Positions 1 through 9,998 of a stretch of 64,000 bases of DNA are shown piece after piece (positions within the stretch are counted from its first letter, which is position 1; the number at the start of each line of letters is the position of its first letter). This stretch comes from Caballeronia hypogeia (GTDB lineage: Bacteria; Pseudomonadota; Gammaproteobacteria; Burkholderiales; Burkholderiaceae). The notes beneath the pieces are model-generated. The model had not been told where the DNA came from. It searched no databases and worked only from the letters and a program-made list of their open reading frames with translations. The position numbers and the translations under genes are program-made. The stretch spans positions 62,001 through 126,000 of the forward strand of contig NZ_FCOA02000017.1 of assembly GCF_001544875.2 (NCBI RefSeq). Direction: 5' to 3'.

Positions 1-1
1 G

Positions 2-3000
2 AAACGTCTCGCGCTCGAAGCGAGCTTCGCCGATCCGAACGGCGAAGTTCAGACGATCAGCGGCGGCACGATTTTGTGGCCCGCGTCGGTGGCCGTCGGC
101 GTGAAGGCGGGACACTGGGTGTCGGTCGGCGGCGCGCTGCCGGTGCAGGCGCTCGCGCTCGATCTGCAAGGCAAGCCGCGCGCGGGCGTTTCAGTCGAGA
201 TCAAGGCCGTCGCGCGCGCGATGTCGAGTTCACGCAAGCGTATGGTCGGCGGCTTCTATGCCTACGACAACCACACCGAAATCAAGGATCTCGGCACGCT
301 CTGCAGCGGAAAGAGCGACGATCACGGCATCGTCTCCTGCGAGGCGACACTGAAGGAGCCCGGCAATGTCGATCTGATCGCGATCGCGAAGGACGGCGAC
401 GGCCACGCCGCCAACGCGAGCACGTCTGTCTGGGTCACGCGCGCGGATGAACTGTGGTTCGGCGGCGAGAATACGGACCGCATCGACGTGTTGCCGGAAA
501 AGACCAGCTACGAGCCGGGCGAAACCGCCCGCTTTCAGGTGCGCATGCCGTTCCGTTCGGCGACTGCGCTCGTCGCGGTCGAGCGCGAGGGCATCGTCGA
601 GACGCGGGTCGTCGAGCTGAACGGCCGTGACCCGACCGTCGAACTGAAGGTCGAGGAATCGTGGGGGCCGAACGTGTACGTGTCGGTGCTCGCGCTGCGC
701 GGACGCATCCGCGAAGTTCCGTGGTATTCGTTCTTCACGTGGGGATGGAAGGCGCCGGTCGAATGGGCGCAGGCGTTCTGGTACGAAGGCCGTCAATATC
801 AGGCGCCGACGCCGCTGGTCGATCTGAGCAAGCCCGCGTTCCGTTACGGGCTCGCGTCGATCAGGGTCGGCACGGCGTCGCACAAGCTCGCGGTCAGCGT
901 GAATCCGGATGCGAAGTCGTACACGGTGCGCGGCCGCGCGCACGTCAAGGTGAAAGTCGCGCTGCCCGATGGCAAGCCCGCGCCCGCAGGCACGCAGATC
1001 GCCGTCGCCGCAATCGATGAAGCGCTGCTCGAACTGATGCCCAACCGAAGCTGGGACGTACTCGACGCGATGCTTCAGCAGCGCGCATACGGCGTCGAGA
1101 CGGCGACCGCGCAGATGGAGATCATCGGGCGGCGTCACTTCGGACGCAAGGCCGTGCCCGCGGGCGGCGGCGGCGGGCACAGCGCGACGCGCGAACTGTT
1201 CGACACGCTGCTTCTGTGGAACCCGCGCGTCCCGCTCGATGCGCAAGGCGAAGCCACCGTCGACGTACCGCTGAACGACGCGCTCACGCGCTTTCGGATC
1301 GTCGCCGTCGCGGCGGTCGGCGCGGGGCAATTCGGCACGGGTAGCGCATCGATTCAAAGCACGCAGGACCTTCAACTGATCTCGGGATTGCCGCCGCTCG
1401 TGCGCGTAGGTGACGCGTTTCGCGCGCAATTCACGCTGCGCAACACGACCGCGCGGACCATGCGCGTCGTCGTCACACCGCGCGCGGGCGTGCTCGCGCT
1501 CGATGCGCGCACGGTGGAGCTCGCGCCGGAATCGTCGCAGGAAGTGGCGTGGAACGTGACGACGCCGGATGTGCTCGGAACGAACGCTTCCGCGAGTCTG
1601 GAGTGGAATGTGACGGCATCCGAACAAGCCGGACCGAAAGCGAGCGACGCCGTCAGGCTCACGCAAAAAGTCGTTGCGGCGATTCCGGTGAACGTGCAGC
1701 AGGCGACCATCGCGCAAATCGATGGGACGTACACGCTGCCCGTCGCACCGCCCGCCGATGCGAGCAAGTCCAGCGATGGCAACGTGCGCGGCGGCATCGC
1801 GGTGTCCTTGCAACCAAAGCTCGCGGACGGTCTGCCCGGCGTGCGCCGCTGGTTCGAGCGTTATCCGTACAGCTGTCTGGAGCAACAAACCTCGCGCGCG
1901 CTCGGCCTGATGGACGCCGCCCAATGGCAGGCCGTGCTCGCGAAAATGCCGTCCTATCTCGACCGCGACGGCCTCGCGAACTACTTTCCGCCCGCCGACG
2001 ACGAGCGCCCGACCGGCAGCCCCGCCCTCACCGCCTATCTGCTCGCCGTGACCGATGAAGCCGCGAAGCAGGACCGCCGCTTCGCGCTGCCCGACGATCT
2101 GCGCAACCAGATGGCGGCGGGTCTCGCGAACTTCATCGACGGCAAGATCGAGCGCAAGTTCTGGGCGCCGCGCAACGATCTCGACTATGAGAAGCTCGCG
2201 GCGATCGAAGCCTTGTCGCGCTTCGGTCTCGCGCAGCCGCGCATGCTCGGCTCGATCACACTCGCGCCGGATCAGTGGCCGACATCCGCCGTGCTCGATT
2301 ACTACGCGATCCTGTCGCGCGTCGATGGCATTCCGAATCGCGATGAAAGGCGCGCGCAGGTCGAGCAGATCATTCGCGCGCGGCTCACGTATCAGGGCAC
2401 GCGCCTCAACTTCTCGACCGAACGCGACGACGATCTCTGGTGGCTCATGACCGGCACGGAAACCAACGCCGCGCGCACCGCGCTGATCTTCGCTGACGCG
2501 CCCGGCTGGAAGGAGGAGATGCCGCGCCTGGTCGCGGGCCTGCTCGCGTTGCAGAAGAACGGCGCGTGGCAAACGACGACGGCGAACCTGTGGGGCGCGC
2601 TCGCGGTCGGCCGCTTCTCGCGACTGTTCGAGAGCACGCCGGTGACGGGCCATACGTCGATTCAACTGGGGACGACCGCGAACGAGGTCGACTGGCGCGC
2701 GACCCCTGCGCCGAAGAGCGACAACACGCACAGCGTGATGCTGCCGTGGTCCAGCGGCTCGCTGACGCTGACGCAGGCCGGCACGGGCAAACCCTGGGCG
2801 ACGATAGAAAGCCTCGCGGCGGTCGCGCTGAAGGCGCCGTTCGCGGCGGGCTATCGCATCGCGAAGACCGTCACGCCGGTCGATCCGGCGGTGAACGGTG
2901 TGCTTTCGCGCGGCGACATCGTGCGCGTGCATCTGGACATCGACGCGCAAAGCGATATGACCTGGGTCGTCGTGAACGATCCGGTTCCCGCTGGCGCGAC

Positions 3001-3283
3001 GATACTCGGCTCCGGCCTCGGCCGCGATTCCGCAGCGGCGACGCAAGGCGAGAAGCGGGATCGCGACGCGTGGCCGGCGTTCGTCGAGCGCGGCTTCGAT
3101 GGCTATCGCGCGTATTACGCCTATCTGCCGAAGGGCAAGCTGCAAGTCGAATACACGATGCGCGTGAACAATCCCGGCACTTTCGGCCTGCCGCCGACGC
3201 GCGTCGAAGCGCTCTACGCGCCCTCGACATTCGGCGCGCTGCCGAATGCGCCGGTAGTCGTCAAACCGCTCGCCGCGAAGTGA
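2..3283 (+). CDS. Alpha-2-macroglobulin family protein (3' part; 5' end outside window)
   Basis: Bacterial alpha-2-macroglobulin, thought to trap proteases in the periplasm. The reading frame is already open at base 2, so about 1,093 C-terminal residues are visible and the N-terminus with its signal peptide lies upstream. MG-type beta domains come first. An A2M core segment (LFDTLLLWNPRVPLD) is near residue 400. The thioester motif CLEQ (codons at 1874-1885, about residue 625) is intact and is followed by the alpha-helical thioester domain, then a receptor-binding-like C-terminal domain. The stop is 4 bases before pbpC, the classic pairing in which the inhibitor is thought to guard the envelope while PbpC repairs peptidoglycan. 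Family assignment is firm; the exact subtype (YfhM-like) is inferred from the partner and the thioester. Confidence 0.92.
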   Translation, partial: KRLALEASFADPNGEVQTISGGTILWPASVAVGVKAGHWVSVGGALPVQALALDLQGKPRAGVSVEIKAVARAMSSSRKRMVGGFYAYDNHTEIKDLGTLCSGKSDDHGIVSCEATLKEPGNVDLIAIAKDGDGHAANASTSVWVTRADELWFGGENTDRIDVLPEKTSYEPGETARFQVRMPFRSATALVAVEREGIVETRVVELNGRDPTVELKVEESWGPNVYVSVLALRGRIREVPWYSFFTWGWKAPVEWAQAFWYEGRQYQAPTPLVDLSKPAFRYGLASIRVGTASHKLAVSVNPDAKSYTVRGRAHVKVKVALPDGKPAPAGTQIAVAAIDEALLELMPNRSWDVLDAMLQQRAYGVETATAQMEIIGRRHFGRKAVPAGGGGGHSATRELFDTLLLWNPRVPLDAQGEATVDVPLNDALTRFRIVAVAAVGAGQFGTGSASIQSTQDLQLISGLPPLVRVGDAFRAQFTLRNTTARTMRVVVTPRAGVLALDARTVELAPESSQEVAWNVTTPDVLGTNASASLEWNVTASEQAGPKASDAVRLTQKVVAAIPVNVQQATIAQIDGTYTLPVAPPADASKSSDGNVRGGIAVSLQPKLADGLPGVRRWFERYPYSCLEQQTSRALGLMDAAQWQAVLAKMPSYLDRDGLANYFPPADDERPTGSPALTAYLLAVTDEAAKQDRRFALPDDLRNQMAAGLANFIDGKIERKFWAPRNDLDYEKLAAIEALSRFGLAQPRMLGSITLAPDQWPTSAVLDYYAILSRVDGIPNRDERRAQVEQIIRARLTYQGTRLNFSTERDDDLWWLMTGTETNAARTALIFADAPGWKEEMPRLVAGLLALQKNGAWQTTTANLWGALAVGRFSRLFESTPVTGHTSIQLGTTANEVDWRATPAPKSDNTHSVMLPWSSGSLTLTQAGTGKPWATIESLAAVALKAPFAAGYRIAKTVTPVDPAVNGVLSRGDIVRVHLDIDAQSDMTWVVVNDPVPAGATILGSGLGRDSAAATQGEKRDRDAWPAFVERGFDGYRAYYAYLPKGKLQVEYTMRVNNPGTFGLPPTRVEALYAPSTFGALPNAPVVVKPLAAK

Positions 3284-3287
3284 TCCG

Positions 3288-5507
3288 ATGAAACGCGCCG
3301 CCTGCCTCGTCATCGCCTGCTTCGCGTGCCTTTTTTCGGCGGCGGCGCACGCCTCGCCGTCGTTCGACGACGTGCGCGCGAAGTGGCGCAGCTCCGACTG
3401 GGTGCTGCTCGACCGCGACGGCGAACCCGTCGCGCGCACGCGTGTCGATAAAAGCGCGCGGCGTGGCGACTGGATCGCACTCGCGGACGTGTCGCCGGCG
3501 CTGCGCGAGGCGATCGTCGTCTCCGAGGACAAGCGCTTCTATGAGCACGCGGGCGTCGACTGGCGCGGCGCGGCGGCGGCGGCCTGGGGCAATCTGTGGA
3601 ACACGCGCACGCGCGGCGCATCGACGGTGACGATGCAGCTCACCGGTCTCATCGATGCCAACGGCAAGCCGGCCGGACGCCGCTCCGTCGGCGAAAAGGC
3701 CGAACAGACGATCGGCGCGCTGTGGCTCGAACGAAGCTGGCGCAAGGATCAGGTTCTCGAGGCGTATCTCAACCTCGTGCCGTTTCGCGGCGAGATCGTC
3801 GGCTTGTCGGCGCTGTCGCAGACGCTTTTCAACAAGGCGCCTTCCGGTCTCGACGAACGCGAAGCCGCGCTCGCCGCCGCGCTGGTGCGCGCGCCGAACG
3901 CGCCGTATCGACAAGTCGCGTCACGCGCGTGCGTGATCCTGCGCGACATGCGGACGTTGCACGGAACACGCGATGACGATCCGTGCATCAATCTCGACAG
4001 CTACGTCCAGCTCACCCTCACGCGCACCGCTTCAGCGCCCGCCTTTGCACAGGGCGACGACGCGCTCGCGCCGCATTTCGCGCGCCGCATCGCGGGCGTC
4101 GCGCACCCGGCGGCGGGCGCGCGCGTGCGCTCCACGCTCGATGCGCGGCTGCAGCGCTTCGCCCGCGACACGCTCGCGCGCACGCTCGCCGAACTCAACG
4201 CACGCGCTCATCCGCGCAACGTGCACGACGCCGCGGCGATCGTCATCGATAACCGCACGGGCGACGTGCTCGCGTGGGTCGGCTCGGCGGGCGGGCTGTC
4301 GAACGCGCCGGAAGTCGATGCCGTGCTCGCCGCGCGTCAGGCGGGCTCGACGCTCAAGCCCTTCCTCTACGCGCAGGCCATCGACGAAAAGCGCGTCACC
4401 GCCGCCACCCTGCTCGACGACGCGCCGCTCGACCTCGCCACCGGCGGCGGCCTGTATATCCCGCAGAATTACGATCACGACTTCAAGGGCTGGGTGAGCG
4501 TGCGCACGGCGCTGGGCTCGTCGCTGAACGTGCCGGCGGTGCGCGCGCTGGTAATGGTCACGCCGCACCGATTCGCGAAGACGCTCGTCGCGCTCGGCCT
4601 GCCGTTGACTCAGGCGGGCGATTACTACGGCTTCAGCCTCGCGCTCGGCAGCGCCGATGTCACGCTGGCGACCCTCGCCAATGCGTATCGAACGCTCGCG
4701 AACGGCGGCGTCGCGCGGCCGGTTTTCGATCTCGCGGAACACCGCGCGGCGCCCGCCGGCACCCGCGTGTTCAGTGCCGAAGCGAGCTTCATCATCACCG
4801 ACATCCTCGCCGACAACAACGCGCGCACGCGCACCTTCGGCTTCGACTCCGTACTCGCGACGCGCAGCTTCAGCGCGGTGAAGACGGGCACCAGCAAGGA
4901 CATGCGCGACAATTGGGCGGTCGGTTTCACGTCGCGATACACCGTTGGCGTGTGGGTCGGCAACGCGGACGGCGCGCCGATGTGGGACGTCTCGGGCGTG
5001 ACCGGCGCGGCCCCGGCGTGGAACGCCATCGTCAACTATCTGAACCGGCGCGCGGATAGCCGCGCACCTCAGGCGCCGGCGGGCGTCGTCAACACGCGCG
5101 TCACGTATCAGGACGACATTGAGCCTGAGCGCGGCGAGTGGTTCGTGCGTGGCACGCAAATGAGCGAGATCGGCCTCGCGGCGAATGCGTCGCGGAGCGC
5201 GCGCGATTCACACGCCGACGCACGCGCCGCCCGCATCGGCGCGCCCACGGACGGCACCATTTTCGCGCTCGATCCGGACATTCCACCTGCACGTCAGCGC
5301 GTCTGGTTCGAGCGCGCGGACAGCGACGCGCGCCTCGCGTGGCGGCTCGACGGCAAAACCTACGGCCGCGATGCCCGCATTGCATGGCTGCCGTGGCCGG
5401 GGCGCCACGTGCTGGAACTCGTGGACGCACATGGCGCAATCGTCGATAAAGTCGGCTTCGAAGTGCGCGGCGCGTATGCCAAAACTGCCGCGCGGCCTGC
5501 GAAATGA
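3288..5507 (+). CDS. pbpC: Penicillin-binding protein 1C (bifunctional transglycosylase/transpeptidase)
   Basis: Class A PBP that polymerises and may cross-link peptidoglycan at the outer face of the inner membrane. 739 residues, close to the usual PbpC length. An N-terminal signal/anchor is followed by a GT51 transglycosylase domain with the catalytic EDKRFYEHAGVDW motif near residue 80. The transpeptidase domain has STLK (Ser354, Lys357), a GSSLN motif and KTGTS near residue 532. The last 90 residues fit the BiPBP_C domain typical of PbpC. It starts 4 bases after the alpha-2-macroglobulin stop, so the two are almost certainly cotranscribed. All catalytic motifs are intact. Confidence 0.95.
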   Translation: MKRAACLVIACFACLFSAAAHASPSFDDVRAKWRSSDWVLLDRDGEPVARTRVDKSARRGDWIALADVSPALREAIVVSEDKRFYEHAGVDWRGAAAAAWGNLWNTRTRGASTVTMQLTGLIDANGKPAGRRSVGEKAEQTIGALWLERSWRKDQVLEAYLNLVPFRGEIVGLSALSQTLFNKAPSGLDEREAALAAALVRAPNAPYRQVASRACVILRDMRTLHGTRDDDPCINLDSYVQLTLTRTASAPAFAQGDDALAPHFARRIAGVAHPAAGARVRSTLDARLQRFARDTLARTLAELNARAHPRNVHDAAAIVIDNRTGDVLAWVGSAGGLSNAPEVDAVLAARQAGSTLKPFLYAQAIDEKRVTAATLLDDAPLDLATGGGLYIPQNYDHDFKGWVSVRTALGSSLNVPAVRALVMVTPHRFAKTLVALGLPLTQAGDYYGFSLALGSADVTLATLANAYRTLANGGVARPVFDLAEHRAAPAGTRVFSAEASFIITDILADNNARTRTFGFDSVLATRSFSAVKTGTSKDMRDNWAVGFTSRYTVGVWVGNADGAPMWDVSGVTGAAPAWNAIVNYLNRRADSRAPQAPAGVVNTRVTYQDDIEPERGEWFVRGTQMSEIGLAANASRSARDSHADARAARIGAPTDGTIFALDPDIPPARQRVWFERADSDARLAWRLDGKTYGRDARIAWLPWPGRHVLELVDAHGAIVDKVGFEVRGAYAKTAARPAK

Positions 5508-5784
5508 TCTGCCGAAACCATGACGAAACTTTGCAGCGCGAAGCGTTGCGCGGTATTGGTATGTCCGAAGACGACGGCGCAAACACGCAACGTCATCCGC
5601 CGAACGTTTCGCAACGTTAAAGAGTGTGCGCAAGTGCGGCGTGCGCGGCGGGAACGTGCACAATGCGGCGTCTTCGTTCGGGACGGCTTTTTGCCCTATG
5701 CTTAACGGCATCGTCCGGATTGACTCCGGTTTGCGCGGCCCGAACTCTTCGAATCGTTGTTTCTCTCAAGCCTGGAGTGACGTC

Positions 5785-6363
5785 ATGCTGAAAAAGCTGC
5801 TGATGTTGTGCTTAGCGTTGATGCTGTCGATCGGTTCGGCCTTCGCCGCCGTCGATGTCAATACGGCCGATCAGGCCGCGCTCGAATCGGTGAAGGGCCT
5901 CGGGCCGGTGAAGTCGAAGGCGATCATCGACGAGCGCGCCAAGAATGGCCCGTTCAAGGACGCCGACGATCTCGCCACCCGCGTCAAGGGCCTGGGCACC
6001 AAGTCGGTGGCCAATCTGGAGCAGAACGGCCTGACCGTCGGCGGTTCGTCGTTGCCGCCGACCGGCAAGTCCGCGAAGCCCACGACCTCGGCGGGCGGCA
6101 GCGCCGCATCGAACTCGACGGTCAAATCCTCGACGGCGGCCACCGCCGCGACCTCGCCCGCGGCCACGACGGCGCAGACGCCGGCCGCGACGCCTGGCGC
6201 GCCGGCATCTGGCGCGAAGGCATCGAAGAAGTCGAAGAAGGACAGCGCTGCCTCGGCCACGACGAGCGCATCGAGCCCCGCCGCTGCCAGCGATGCGAAG
6301 CCCGCCAAGTCGAAGCGCAGCAAAAAAGACAAGGCCGCCAGCGCCGCGGCCGCAAGTCAGTAA
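5785..6363 (+). CDS. ComEA-like helix-hairpin-helix protein with lysine/alanine-rich tail
   Basis: Small exported DNA-binding protein of the ComEA/HhH type. The ATG at 5785 follows a CTGGAG ribosome site and opens a clear signal peptide (MLKKLLMLCLALMLSIGSAFA). Mature residues about 22-85 carry two HhH motifs (VDVNTADQAALESVKGLG and the DDLATRVKGLG segment), as in proteins that bind incoming DNA during natural transformation. Unlike compact ComEA proteins, about 110 residues of Ala/Ser/Thr/Lys-rich low-complexity tail follow, with repeated SKKSKKD and SKRSKKDK blocks. A longer in-frame opening exists upstream but would bury the signal peptide. No other competence gene is adjacent, so a role in DNA uptake is inference. 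Confidence 0.85.
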   Translation: MLKKLLMLCLALMLSIGSAFAAVDVNTADQAALESVKGLGPVKSKAIIDERAKNGPFKDADDLATRVKGLGTKSVANLEQNGLTVGGSSLPPTGKSAKPTTSAGGSAASNSTVKSSTAATAATSPAATTAQTPAATPGAPASGAKASKKSKKDSAASATTSASSPAAASDAKPAKSKRSKKDKAASAAAASQ

Positions 6364-6515
6364 TTTCTCGGGGAACCTTGTCGAAGGAAACTTGCCTTCG
6401 CGTATGACCTTCGTTGTACGGCCGTTCGGCCGATGCCTGCGCCGCCCTGCCCGAAGCTGCTCCGGAGCGGCGGCGCCAGGCGAACCCACCCCGCAACCCT
6501 CGTAGTGAGACTGCC

Positions 6516-6974
6516 ATGAGCCTACTCGATATCCTCGCCTCCACCCTCGGCAATTCATCGCAACAAGGCGGCCAGCCCGCCCAGTCGGGCCAGGCCGCGC
6601 TGATCGCGGCGGCGCTCCAGTTCGTCAACAGCCAGCCGGGCGGCATCATGGGCCTGCTCCAGCGTTTCCAGCAGCACGGCGCGGGCGATATCGTCCAGTC
6701 GTGGATCGGCAATGGCGAGAACAAACCCATCAGCCCGGACACGCTCACGAACGTGCTCGGCCAGGACAATGTCGGCGCACTCGCGCAAAAGGCCGGCGTC
6801 TCGGGCGATCAGCTTTCGGGGATGCTGGCGGCGGTTCTGCCGCATATCATCGATCGCGCAACGCCGAACGGCCAAGTGCCGCCCGAAGGTCAGCTCGATC
6901 TGACCGGTGTGCTCGGTTCGCTCGGCGGACTCGCCGGACTGTTCGGCAAGAGTGAGGAGCCGAAGCAGGGCTGA
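6516..6974 (+). CDS. YidB-like DUF937 family protein
   Basis: 152-residue protein of the YidB/DUF937 family, whose biochemical role is not established. The chosen start (MSLLDILASTLG) matches the conserved N-terminus of the family; an upstream in-frame extension is rejected because it is arginine/alanine-rich and unlike the family. The body is rich in Gly, Gln and Ala, with the typical 'ISPDTLTNVLGQDNVGALA' segment in its middle and a glycine/leucine-rich C-terminus. A strong terminator follows 20 bases after the stop, so the transcript ends here. It lies 150 bases after the ComEA-like gene and may share its transcript. Confidence 0.85.
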   Translation: MSLLDILASTLGNSSQQGGQPAQSGQAALIAAALQFVNSQPGGIMGLLQRFQQHGAGDIVQSWIGNGENKPISPDTLTNVLGQDNVGALAQKAGVSGDQLSGMLAAVLPHIIDRATPNGQVPPEGQLDLTGVLGSLGGLAGLFGKSEEPKQG

Positions 6975-6993
6975 GTTTCCGCTCCGCTTCATG

Positions 6994-7030
6994 AAAAACC
7001 CCGCAGGCTTAGCGCCGTGCGGGGTTTTTT
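6994..7030 (+). terminator. Rho-independent terminator of the YidB-like gene
   Basis: An 8-bp perfect stem ACCCCGCA (6998-7005) pairs with TGCGGGGT (7018-7025) and runs into TTTTTT. Confidence 0.9.
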
Positions 7031-7165
7031 GTTTTCAGGGGCGCGCGAGCCGCCGTTTCGTCAGTCTCTATCGCCGACAAAAACTGCTCGTTCGGAAGGA
7101 TTTTTTTGGTCATTGCCTGGATGCGCGAGATGAAACCCCTGCAATCGCACGGATTTCAACGAAGA

Positions 7166-7194
7166 TAAAAAAGGGCAGCGGATTCCCGCTGCCC
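7166..7194 (-). terminator. Terminator of clpB
   Basis: GGGCAGCGG (7173-7181) pairs with CCGCTGCCC (7186-7194) around a 4-base loop. Read on the minus strand the stem is followed by TTTTTTAT, as expected 35-65 bases beyond the clpB stop. Confidence 0.85.
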
Positions 7195-7229
7195 TGCTCC
7201 CGCGCCTTCTTCGAGAAAGCGCTTTCGCC

Positions 7230-9827
7230 TCAATGCACCACCCGATCGAACACGAACTTCCCGTCGCGCAGATCGACCGGAATGACGTCCTTCGGCCCGA
7301 AGCGCCCGGCAAGGATCAGCTTGGCGACCGGATTCTCGATCTCCTGCTGAATCGCTCGCTTCAGCGGCCGTGCGCCGAACAGCGGATCGTAGCCGACCTT
7401 GCCGATCTGCTCGAGCGCCGCGTCCGATACCTCGAGCTGCATGTCGAGCTTCCCGAGACGCTCCTGCAAGCGCAGCAGCTGAATCTTCGCGATCGACTCG
7501 ATATTCGTGCGGTCGAGCGCATGGAACACCACGACGTCGTCGATACGGTTCAGGAATTCCGGCCGGAAGTGCAGCTTCACTTCTTCCCACACGGCGTCCT
7601 TCACCTTCTCCTGCGGCTCGCCCACCATGCCCTGAATCACTTGCGAACCGAGATTCGAGGTCATCACGATCACCGTGTTCTTGAAGTCGACAGTGCGGCC
7701 CTGTCCATCGGTCATGCGGCCGTCGTCGAGCACTTGCAGCAGCACGTTGAACACGTCAGGATGCGCCTTCTCGATTTCATCGAGCAAGATCACGCTGTAC
7801 GGCTTGCGACGCACGGCTTCAGTCAGATAGCCGCCTTCTTCATAGCCGACGTATCCCGGCGGCGCGCCGATCAGCCGCGCGACGCTGTGCTTCTCCATGA
7901 ACTCGCTCATGTCGATGCGGATCAGATGATCTTCCGAATCGAACAGGAACGCCGCGAGCGCCTTGCACAGTTCCGTCTTGCCGACGCCCGTCGGTCCCAG
8001 GAACAGGAACGAACCATAAGGCCGGTTCGGGTCCGACAGACCCGCGCGCGAACGGCGAATCGCGTCCGCCACCGCGCCGATCGCCTCGTCCTGGCCGATC
8101 ACGCGCTCGTGCAGCTTCGCTTCGATCTGCAGCAGCTTTTCACGCTCGCCCTGCATCATGCGCGCCACGGGAATGCCGGTCGAACGCGACACCACTTCCG
8201 CGATTTCCTCCGCGCCGACTTGCGTGCGCAGAAGACGCGGACGCGTCGGGTTGTTCTGTTCCTGCGACTCCGCCTGCGTCACCTGCTTGAGACGCGCTTC
8301 GAGTTCCGGCAGCTTGCCGTATTGCAACTCGGCGACCTTCTCGAGCTTGCCTTCGCGTTGCAGACGCGTGATGTCCGCGCGCACCTTCTCAATTTCTTCC
8401 TTCAGTTGCGCGCTGCCCTGCACCGCCGCTTTTTCGGCAGTCCAGATTTCCTCGAGATCGGAATACTCGCGGTTCAGGCGATCGATTTCTTCCTCGATCA
8501 GTTGCAGCCGCTTCTGCGAGGCCTCGTCCTTCTCCTTCTTCACGGCTTCGCGCTCGATCTTCAACTGGATCAGACGGCGATCCAGCTTGTCCATCTCTTC
8601 GGGCTTCGAATCGATTTCCATCTTGATGCGCGACGCGGCTTCGTCGATCAGATCGATGGCCTTGTCCGGCAGGAAGCGATCCGTGATGTAGCGATGCGAC
8701 AGTTCCGCCGCCGCGACGATCGCCGGATCGGTGATCTCGACGCCGTGGTGCAGCTCGTACTTCTCCTGCAAGCCGCGCAGGATCGCGATGGTCGCCTCGA
8801 CCGACGGTTCATCGACGAGCACTTTCTGGAAACGCCGCTCCAGCGCCGCATCCTTTTCGATGTACTTGCGATATTCGTCCAGCGTGGTCGCACCGATGCA
8901 ATGCAGCTCGCCGCGCGAGAGCGCGGGCTTCAGCATGTTGCCCGCGTCCATCGCGCCTTCGGCCTTGCCCGCGCCGACCATCGTGTGGATTTCGTCGATG
9001 AAGACAATGGTCTGCCCTTCGTCCTTCGCGATATCGTTGAGCACGGATTTGAGGCGCTCTTCGAACTCGCCGCGATACTTCGCGCCCGCCAGCAGCGCCG
9101 CCATGTCGAGCGACAGCACGCGCTTGCCCTTGAGCGTCTCCGGCACTTCGCCGTTGACGATACGCTGCGCGAGTCCCTCGACGATCGCCGTCTTGCCCAC
9201 GCCCGGCTCGCCGATCAGCACCGGATTGTTCTTGGTGCGGCGCTGCAGGATCTGGATCGAGCGGCGAATTTCGTCGTCGCGTCCGATCACCGGATCGAGC
9301 TTGCCGGCGCGGGCGCGCTCGGTCAGATCCACCGTGTACTTCTTGAGCGCTTCGCGCTGGCTTTCGGCATCCTGGCTATCGACCTGCGCGCCGCCGCGCA
9401 CAGCGTTGATCGCGGCTTCGAGCGCCTTGCGCGTCAGGCCGTGCTGCTTGGCGATGCGGCCCGCTTCGCCGCGATCGTCGGCCACGGCGATCAGGAACAT
9501 CTCACTTGCGATGTAGGTATCGTTGAGCTTTTGCGCTTCCTTGTCGGCGTTGTTCAGGAGGCCGGCGAGGTCGCGGCTCACCTGGACGTTGCCGTCAGTG
9601 CCCTGCACCTGCGGCAGGCGCGCGATGGCGTCGTTCAGCGAACTCTGCAGCGCCTGAACCTGCACGCCCGCATGCGACAGCAGCGAGCGCGCGGAACCGT
9701 CCTGCTGCGCAAGCAGCGCCGCGAGCAGGTGCACCGGTTCGATGTACTGGTTGTCATGGCCGACCGCCAGGCTTTGCGCGTCGGAGAGCGCTTCCTGAAA
9801 CTTGGTAGTGAGTTTGTCGATTCTCAT
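7230..9827 (-). CDS. clpB: ATP-dependent disaggregase ClpB (Hsp100)
   Basis: Hexameric AAA+ chaperone that threads aggregated proteins through its pore together with DnaK after heat stress. 865 residues, the normal full length. The N-terminal Clp_N repeats span about residues 1-145. The first AAA+ domain has Walker A GEPGVGKT near residue 206. The charged coiled-coil middle domain, diagnostic of ClpB rather than ClpA or ClpC, spans about 400-530. The second AAA+ domain has GPTGVGKTE near 610. The gene stands alone with a heat-shock promoter upstream and a terminator downstream. Confidence 0.98.
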   Translation of the reverse strand: MRIDKLTTKFQEALSDAQSLAVGHDNQYIEPVHLLAALLAQQDGSARSLLSHAGVQVQALQSSLNDAIARLPQVQGTDGNVQVSRDLAGLLNNADKEAQKLNDTYIASEMFLIAVADDRGEAGRIAKQHGLTRKALEAAINAVRGGAQVDSQDAESQREALKKYTVDLTERARAGKLDPVIGRDDEIRRSIQILQRRTKNNPVLIGEPGVGKTAIVEGLAQRIVNGEVPETLKGKRVLSLDMAALLAGAKYRGEFEERLKSVLNDIAKDEGQTIVFIDEIHTMVGAGKAEGAMDAGNMLKPALSRGELHCIGATTLDEYRKYIEKDAALERRFQKVLVDEPSVEATIAILRGLQEKYELHHGVEITDPAIVAAAELSHRYITDRFLPDKAIDLIDEAASRIKMEIDSKPEEMDKLDRRLIQLKIEREAVKKEKDEASQKRLQLIEEEIDRLNREYSDLEEIWTAEKAAVQGSAQLKEEIEKVRADITRLQREGKLEKVAELQYGKLPELEARLKQVTQAESQEQNNPTRPRLLRTQVGAEEIAEVVSRSTGIPVARMMQGEREKLLQIEAKLHERVIGQDEAIGAVADAIRRSRAGLSDPNRPYGSFLFLGPTGVGKTELCKALAAFLFDSEDHLIRIDMSEFMEKHSVARLIGAPPGYVGYEEGGYLTEAVRRKPYSVILLDEIEKAHPDVFNVLLQVLDDGRMTDGQGRTVDFKNTVIVMTSNLGSQVIQGMVGEPQEKVKDAVWEEVKLHFRPEFLNRIDDVVVFHALDRTNIESIAKIQLLRLQERLGKLDMQLEVSDAALEQIGKVGYDPLFGARPLKRAIQQEIENPVAKLILAGRFGPKDVIPVDLRDGKFVFDRVVH

Positions 9828-9858
9828 TTTTTGACTGCTCCAATTCTGAATACGTCGA

Positions 9859-9886
9859 AAATGAGGTGCATATCGCCGGTTTCAAG
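9859..9886 (-). promoter_or_regulatory. Sigma-32 (RpoH) type heat-shock promoter of clpB
   Basis: On the minus strand, CTTGAAA (9880-9886) is followed after 13 bases by CCTCATTT (9859-9866). This matches the RpoH consensus CTTGAAA / CCCCATnT at one mismatch and lies about 32 bases before the clpB start codon. Sequence match only; activity is inferred. Confidence 0.8.
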
Positions 9887-9998
9887 CATGTTTTGCCCGA
9901 TTCCGACGATTTTTGTTTCTCGACAGGAGACCGCGCCGCGTCCGGGCGCACAGGAGAGACCGCCGCGTGCGGATTTCGTTCTGCGCGGCGGCCGGCCC

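Noticed and set aside
230-3532. Minus-strand open frame of 1,100 codons opposite the alpha-2-macroglobulin gene
   Set aside because: Same effect of high GC; the plus strand carries a recognisable family with an intact thioester.
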